Below, in pieces: positions 24,876-29,674 of a stretch of DNA of 29,674 nucleotides. The stretch is taken from positions 35,425 through 65,098 of the forward strand of contig QZLH01000459.1 in NCBI GenBank assembly GCA_003833135.1, in the 5' to 3' direction. This DNA is from Oehlia diaphana. Taxonomy: Eukaryota; Glomeromycota; Glomeromycetes; Glomerales; Glomeraceae. How positions within the stretch are numbered: position 1 is the stretch's first letter; each line of letters starts with the position of its first letter. Made by a program: the position numbers and the translations under genes. The notes beneath the pieces were generated by a model, which saw nothing but the letters and a program-made list of their open reading frames with translations, did no database searches and was not told where the DNA came from.

Positions 24876-25822
24876 ATTATATATCGATCCTAAAAACATG
24901 ATTTAGTTACCATTCGACGTGTCTTACTGAGATGATTTGAATGGTGGTAGTTTCATCCTTTTATGATCACTGGATAACAAGATATTCTGCTTAAACGTTT
25001 TTTTGGAGTTTTGGAGTTTCAGCGTTTTGACAAGCAACTCTACAAGTGGGAAGAGTGATTGTCATTATTTATTGTTTGGAAATGGCCAGTCATTATATTA
25101 TTTTATGAAGACCTTTATCAGATTAATAGGTTTATTCAATATAAAAATCGTTTATTATATGAAGACCGGTATGAGGACTGGTCAGTCTTCAGGACTGGTC
25201 CTACTGCGTTACAAAAAAATGCAAGACCGCGGTCTGGTCCTACAAGTCCTGGAACTGACCAGTCCAGGACCGAGTAGGACCGGTAGGACCGATGACCATC
25301 CTTAGTCAGAGTTGTTAAAGATAATGGTTTATCATTACGTTTTAAATACTTATTAAAAAATTGTATAAACGCGTTACTAAGTGAATCTGGCATACAAAAT
25401 CTTGTAATCATATACATGAATTCTGCATATTCTTCAGATGGAAATTCTTGTAAAATTTCTGTAAGATCATCTGAAGTTTCATTAAATATAACATCATACT
25501 CAATATATTCATTAATACTAACGTCTGTTATATATGATAAATCTGATGCTACAGATTCATCATCAGATTCTATAGGTTCCTCAACAGGTTCTACAGGTTC
25601 CTCGTTCAATTCTACAGATTCTACATCTAATAATGCTAAAGAATCTGTATTTAATGAATTATCATCATTCATATCACTCGTATTAGTCAGATGAATGTCA
25701 AAATGTTGTATTCCGGTTGAATTTTTCTGATCATTGGTCTCCATATTTTCATTAGGCAATGACTGATTACAAAAATTTGGAGTTGAGATATCAATTGGAT
25801 TTTGAGAGTCGCTATAAACCAT

Positions 25823-26613
25823 TTGGTTTTGTGAATTTTGTGAAGCAAGAGCTTATTTTATTTTAAACTGATAAGACAAAACAGACTCTTGAAGTAGTAT
25901 TAAAAGTAATCTCTTTCAGCTACTATCAGTAAATTTTTTAAAGTACTGATTCTTAAGGATTTCTTAAATTATTATAAAATTCCTAAAGATTTAGCAATTT
26001 ATAGAATTCTTATAAATTTTTAGATAAATTATAAAAATCTCTAAGGATTCTATAAATTACTGATTTCTTAAAGATTCCTAAAATAAAATCTTTAAGAAAT
26101 TCTTAATTTTAAATTTTTAAGCATTTATTTATTTAAAATAATAAAATTATTATTAGATAAAATAAATTTACTAAAATATTTTTTTTATTTGTTTGTTAGT
26201 AAATAACTACTAGTAAAAAATAAATTTATTGACAAAAAATTTTTTTTTAAAATCAAATCTCTTTACTATATATGTTAAACTTACAATAGAAAAAAAGGAA
26301 TTATATTATATTTGTTTACAAATTTCATATAAGAATATTCATACTTGATAGGATGTTATTTGAAATAATAATCATATTAATATATTAGTATGATAGGTAA
26401 GATAAGATAGTTAGAAAGAAATAAAATTTCTGCTAATACTAGAAAACAGTAAACTATTATGTAGTCTAAAGCTTATCAGTATATAGGTAGATAATTACAA
26501 ATTTAATTAACTGATTAAAATAATTTCATGTAATATAAGAACTAATTAAATGTTAACTCAAAGAACAAGCAAATAGACAACAGGATATTTTGTACTATTA
26601 TAGTTAGAATATA
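25823..26613. other. AT-rich upstream flank of the Plavaka pseudogene
   Basis: No gene is seen. From 25935 to 26110 it is built of short alternating phrases such as CTTAAGGATT, CCTAAAGATT and TCTTAAGAA variants in both orientations, probably a decayed inverted-repeat element. No CACTA-type end for the Plavaka element was found. Confidence 0.35.
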
Positions 26614-26615
26614 TA

Positions 26616-27047
26616 CAGTCAGACCTCTAGCTATATACTGATACTATTATTTTGGAAAAATATATTAATATATCAAATTATCGTTACATATACCATTATC
26701 AGTGAATTATAATGCAAGCCAAAATCTAATTCTTACCAGCATTATGTAAATTCTGGATAGCTAATTTTTAAAATATCATGTGATTTGAATAGAACTTTTA
26801 TGTTAATTCTGGTCAAATTTATTGTATTAGCCTGAATTAATACCAGTATAATCTAAAATATCAGTACATTTTACTATGTATTAATTATAAAGTGGCAAAG
26901 AAAAGTATTGGTATATATTATATCGTGAAATTATATATAATATCAGTACAACAAGATTTTTTTATTAATTGTGAAATAGGATATAAAAAATTTATCAGTA
27001 CAAGCAATTATCAGTATATAGAATATCGATATATAAAGGTCTGACTG
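26616..27047. mobile_element. 432-bp MITE with TA target, pogo/Tc1-like
   Basis: Inverted ends CAGTCAGACCTCTAGCTATA (left) and CAGTCAGACCTTTATATATC (right, reversed), both followed within a few bases by ATACTGATA. TA lies on both sides (26614-26615 and 27048-27049). CAGTC ends with a TA duplication are typical of Tc1/mariner/pogo elements. The interior is non-coding and holds repeated ATCAGTA phrases. Confidence 0.85.
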
Positions 27048-27208
27048 TAAAGTTCTTCATTATGTTCCAGACTAGTATTGTCATAAGAACAGGATATATC
27101 TATGAATGAGACAAGACAGGACAGTTCAAGACACGTCCAAAAGTTTTAGCAATGTCTGGAACATTGGAACACTAAAATCACGTGTTCTTAAATATAAATT
27201 ATAGCTCA

Positions 27209-27853
27209 CACAGGTCGAAATTAGTTAAATAGGGTATCAATAGGTTATCAATAAGTTATCAATCAGCTATCAATAGGCTATCCTATTGGTAGCTTATTGA
27301 ACTTGCGCCATAATCTGTCACCAATCAGGTAGGCTGATTGATAACCTATTGATAACCTATTAATATCTTATTGATAACCAATTTGATAAAAATACTAATA
27401 GGATACTAATAGGTTATCAATAAATTATCAATTAGCTAACAATCAGCCTGCCTGATTGGTGACAGATTATAGCGCAAGTTCAATAGGCTACCAATAGGAT
27501 AGCCTATTGATAGCTGATTGATAACCTATTGATAACACTGGTAAAAAAATGGTCTATCCTACACATATCCTACACATATCTTACACATATCGGGTACTCA
27601 AAATGTAGAAAATCATACACAAATAATACACATATCATACACATATCGGGTACTTATATATATTGTATACCTATCAGGTATCTGATATATGTATGATATA
27701 TATATTAGTACCCGATATGTGTATGATATGTGTATTATTTGTGTATGATTTTCTACATTTTGAGTACCCGATATGTGTAAGATATGTGTAGGATAAATCA
27801 TTTTTTTACCAGTGTAACCTATTGATACCCTATTTAACTAATTTTGACCTGTG
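27209..27853. mobile_element. CACAGGT-family foldback element (diverged subtype) with nested MITE
   Basis: It starts CACAGGTCGAAATTAG and ends TTTTGACCTGTG, flanked by TCA (27206-27208 and 27854-27856). The arms consist of iterated ATCAATAGG/CCTATTGAT and CAATCAG motifs, with a conserved patch AACTTGCGCCATAATCTGTC in each. It shares end sequence and iterated-motif design with 28863-29413 but not its core. Three-base duplication with CAC...GTG ends suggests mobilisation by a CMC-type transposase; this is inference. The right arm is interrupted at 27536. Confidence 0.85.
27536..27814. mobile_element. 279-bp CACTG-type MITE nested in the foldback element
   Basis: Perfect ends CACTGGTAAAAAAATG and its mirror, flanked by TAA (27533-27535 and 27815-27817). 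Arms are nearly palindromic over their whole length and carry repeated TACACATATC and GGGTACT phrases. Joining the flanks recreates the foldback arm, confirming the insertion. CACTG ends with a 3-bp duplication fit the CACTA/CMC superfamily. PIF/Harbinger, which also targets TWA, is the alternative. The reading frames over it are low-complexity chance. Confidence 0.9.
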
Positions 27854-27998
27854 TCAATAGATATTGTCTTAATAAGATAATTTATAAACTTGGACAATTT
27901 TTAAATAGGACGTAGATAGGATATGGATGGGATATTAAAATTTTGGCAGGACATGTCCCATATACAACACTGCTTCAGACTAATGAATATCTGCAATA

Positions 27999-28149
27999 CA
28001 CTGGTAAAAAAATGGTTATCCTACACATATCCTACATATATCTTACATATATCAATTACTCAAAATATAGAAAATCATATACAAATAATATATATATTAT
28101 ATACATATCAGGTACTTATATATATATCAAGTACCTGATATATGTATAA
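27999..28149. mobile_element. Truncated second copy of the CACTG-type MITE
   Basis: It begins CACTGGTAAAAAAATGG, follows the left arm of 27536-27814 (TACACATATC repeats, ACTCAAAATATAGAAAATC), and stops just past the central palindrome (CAAGTACCTGATATATG). The right arm is missing. Substitutions lower its similarity, so it is older than the nested copy. Confidence 0.85.
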
Positions 28150-28859
28150 TGAGTGATCAACGTGCACTCTCTCCTGTTGAGCTCATTGCCCATTTTTTTT
28201 CATGAAGTTTAAGAAGAAAAATATGAGAACTTTTTGTCTTTCAGTTCAACCTTTAAGACTTTTTGACATTTTTAAAATCGTTATCATGGTCCTAGGTCTC
28301 ATCTGGGTTGTATTTCTTAATTTCAGGAACACTTTTTCAAACTAAGTTTTTGGCCTCACCAACTGTAACGTAAGATGGCCATTCTATATGAGTGTTCTCC
28401 TGGGTATTCTGAAAGGTAGAAAAGTAGTTGCGTCTTGATTTTTATGCCTTTAATACCTAACTGGCCAAGTGGTTCTCAAGCTGGACCGTTACCTTTGAAA
28501 GAAGGTGATGACCAAAGTTTTGACTTACTAGTTGGTAATCTGTTTAACAGGAGGTCTGCTTTCTTTATTAAGTTGACAGGTTGAGGTGTATGTTTAGTAT
28601 TTATTACTCAGGGTTTTCTCATTGCACTTTGAGTTTTCCTAAGGTTTATGACTTTTTTCTGTTTTTTATTTTTTCTTGGTCATTTTTTTCAGTGTAACCT
28701 TATTTCTTTTGGGGGATAAGGGGGTACTGGAAAATTTGAGATTTGGTGTTACTTACTTTTTTAAAAATTATCAATCACTTAGATGATAAGGGAGATGACA
28801 GGTTGGGTTCCGCAGTTTTTGTAGATTGCTGATCAAGTAGTTCACATATTGGACTATCA
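28150..28859. other. Less AT-rich, non-coding block of unknown origin
   Basis: This block has noticeably higher GC than its surroundings, no long ORF on either strand, and TC/TG-rich plus-strand text. Its right boundary is an insertion site: the foldback at 28863 sits between GGACTATCATTG and TTGGATTGACTATC. I do not recognise it. It may be a decayed gene or retroelement, or an unannotated non-coding transcript region. Confidence 0.4.
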
Positions 28860-28862
28860 TTG

Positions 28863-29413
28863 CACAGGTTGAAAAGTAAAAAATCAGGCATCAATCAGTC
28901 ACCAATCGGGCACCAATCAGGTAGCTGATTGGTGACCGATTGGTGACTGATTGGCATTTTCGCCAAATACCGTTACCAATCAGGCAGTTTGCTAACTTTT
29001 GATCCAGTGATCAGAAAAAGAAAGATGAAATATAGTTCATTGGAATCGTCTCAATAAGCCAAATCTAATGGTAGTAAAATTATATTTCTAGGATTAATAC
29101 TTGATGAGATATTAAATAAAATATAAATAGTATTTTTTTATTTTTACATTTTACTTAATATCTCATTAAGTATTAATCCTAGAAATACAATTTTACTACC
29201 ATTAGATTCAGCTTATTGAGTGATTCCAATGAACTATATTTCATCTTTTTCTGATCACTGGATCAAAAGTTAGCAAACTGCCTGATTGGTGACAGTATTT
29301 GGCGAAAATGCCAATTAGTCACCAATTGGTCACCAATCAGTCACTAATCAGCTACCTGATTGGTGCCCGATTGGTGACTGATTGATGCCTGATTTTTCAC
29401 ATTTCAACTTGTG
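28863..29413. mobile_element. Foldback element, CACAGGT family (complete copy)
   Basis: It runs from CACAGGTTGAAAAG to CATTTCAACTTGTG with TTG on both sides (28860-28862 and 29414-29416). Arms carry about six CACCAATCAG/CTGATTGGTG motifs each, then TTCGCCAAATAC, TTTGCTAACTTTTGATCCAG, and the inner core with GATGAAATATAGTTCATT and AATGGTAGTAAAAT, meeting near 29140. It is a close relative of 9316-9817, and is the reference for that copy's missing right end. Confidence 0.92.
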
Positions 29414-29416
29414 TTG

Positions 29417-29674
29417 GATTGACTATCAAGGTAGATCTTAGGTCAGAGAATCGTTCAAAATGAGATGGGTATCCTCCGTTTAGAGATCGTTCAAAATGAA
29501 GTAGGTCCTTTCAGGGATTGCATGACACTAAAAAGTTTTCCTATCGGCTGGACTACACTACCATCATGAAGTTTAACCAAATGGGAGTCTTGTATTTATC
29601 AAATAGCAGTATTTAATAAGTATTAAAAATTTGTATTTATTAAGTAATAAAAAAATAAAATACTTAAATACTAC
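29417..29674. other. Right edge of the window, no gene
   Basis: ATCGTTCAAAATGA is repeated at about 29451 and 29486, 35 bp apart. The final 80 bases are AT-rich with AAGTATT phrases. The less AT-rich part continues the character of 28150-28859. Confidence 0.35.

Larger units (their letters stand above)
23963..25038. mobile_element. Foldback element nested in the hAT transposon (GTTGCTTGTCAAAAC family)
   Basis: The outer arms pair from about GTCAAAACACTGAAACT (23980) to AGTTTCAGCGTTTTGAC (25031), and further in share AGCAGAATATCT and GTGATCATAAAAGGATGAAA. The right end reads GACAAGCAACTCTA, the mirror of the end of the nested MITE at 24519. Four copies of a core module containing CCAGTGATnATAAAAGGATGA and CCATTCGAATCGTCTC occur in alternating orientation near 24035, 24270, 24385 and 24970. 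Outer limits are approximate because the left end has drifted. The right arm contains two further insertions (24519-24761 and 24779-24875). Confidence 0.82.
21258..25304. mobile_element. 4.05 kb hAT transposon inserted in the Plavaka gene
   Basis: Inverted ends TAAGGATGGTCATCGGTCC (left) and its mirror at 25286-25304 are flanked by 8-bp duplications GTCAAAGT (21250-21257) and GTCAGAGT (25305-25312), with one mismatch. Both subterminal zones (21280-21425 and 25160-25290) are dense in GGTCCTA, GACTGGTCC and AAGACC motifs, likely transposase-binding repeats. Inside are a decayed hAT transposase gene (21785-23723) and a 1.1 kb foldback element (about 23963-25038). The two halves of the Plavaka gene lie directly on either side, which confirms the boundaries. 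Confidence 0.92.
18346..25822 (-). pseudogene. Plavaka-type (CMC superfamily) transposase gene, decayed and interrupted
   Basis: Pieces in gene order on the minus strand: an acidic N-terminal segment (25822 to 25313) with EYAEFMYMITRFCMPDSLSN; a continuation at 21257-21064 (IFIENLQLSNFGW); then, after an intron at about 21063-20982, DSNWWKNVEQNIPIRAHALP and YADATLCDHLGKSSRHPIF (near 20954-20781); GYIPNLESYNVFEK and CHFCLIDRNAMNDI (20580-20190); DRMHHANLGLFQYQL, KRLSQIPRYPNLKIF and SEYCDLMKII (20035-19680); LLKLYSWYYHLIPSI (19560-19500); and the tail LVQWYDFAYPN with YTLIPITLITNIVHIIPNF, ending at 18346. Block order matches Plavaka transposases, frequent in fungi. It carries nonsense codons, such as TGA for an arginine after NFGW, and frameshifts. 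About 170 bp at 20581-20752 is replaced by unrelated DNA with three ATGCCGAAA motifs. Two elements are inserted: a MITE at 18939 and a hAT element at 21258. No N-terminal zinc finger or terminal repeats were found. Confidence 0.88.

Noticed and set aside
25136..25304. C-terminal extension of the minus-strand Plavaka ORF
   Set aside because: These codons run into the hAT terminal repeats, so they are insertion sequence and not original protein.
25003..25305. 100- and 72-codon plus-strand ORFs
   Set aside because: They cover the foldback end and the subterminal repeats of the hAT element; no protein family resemblance.
25416..25694. 92-codon serine-rich plus-strand ORF
   Set aside because: It is antisense to the acidic N-terminal part of the Plavaka gene, whose low complexity explains the serine and threonine runs.
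27613..28149. Tyrosine/isoleucine-rich ORFs of 62-71 codons
   Set aside because: They are translations of the TACACATATC repeats in the CACTG MITE copies.

Overview
The window is eukaryotic and most likely from an early-diverging fungus of the Glomeromycotina (Rhizophagus/Glomus type); that placement is inference. The DNA is very AT-rich. The two intact host genes are a fungal-type beta-tubulin and a fungal ceramide synthase, both split by 67-219 bp GT-AG introns. Nearly everything else is DNA transposons and their non-autonomous derivatives. There are no rRNA or tRNA genes, no CRISPR array and no bacterial-type operons.

Layout. (1) 585-6476 is one 5.9 kb DNA transposon with perfect 31-bp terminal inverted repeats and a TA target duplication. 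It encodes a five-exon transposase-like protein of the DNCAGQNKNN (DUF7869-like) family, broken by a 100-bp MITE. Its two ends carry tandem arrays facing inward, on opposite strands, in which each unit looks like a complete microexon plus intron. (2) 6778-9817 holds a hAT-type MITE, a TA-target MITE and a large foldback element in AT-rich DNA. (3) 11095-12628 (minus) is the ceramide synthase, and 13961-15758 (minus) is beta-tubulin. (4) 18346-25822 (minus) is a decayed Plavaka-type (CMC superfamily) transposase gene. It is interrupted by a 299-bp MITE and by a 4.05 kb hAT element, which itself holds a foldback element, which holds a further MITE. (5) 26616-29413 holds a TA-target MITE, a foldback element with a CACTG-type MITE nested inside, a truncated second copy of that MITE, and a second full copy of the foldback family seen at 9316.

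The tubulin and ceramide synthase genes lie on the same strand about 1.3 kb apart and have no evident functional link. The most unusual system is the transposon at 585-6476. All seven full units of its left array have an exactly 31-nt core between AG and GT, with branch-point-like TACTAAC/TATTAAC and a pyrimidine tract in the spacer. The right array has the same architecture on the other strand. Several foldback families with different ends also share one internal palindromic core.
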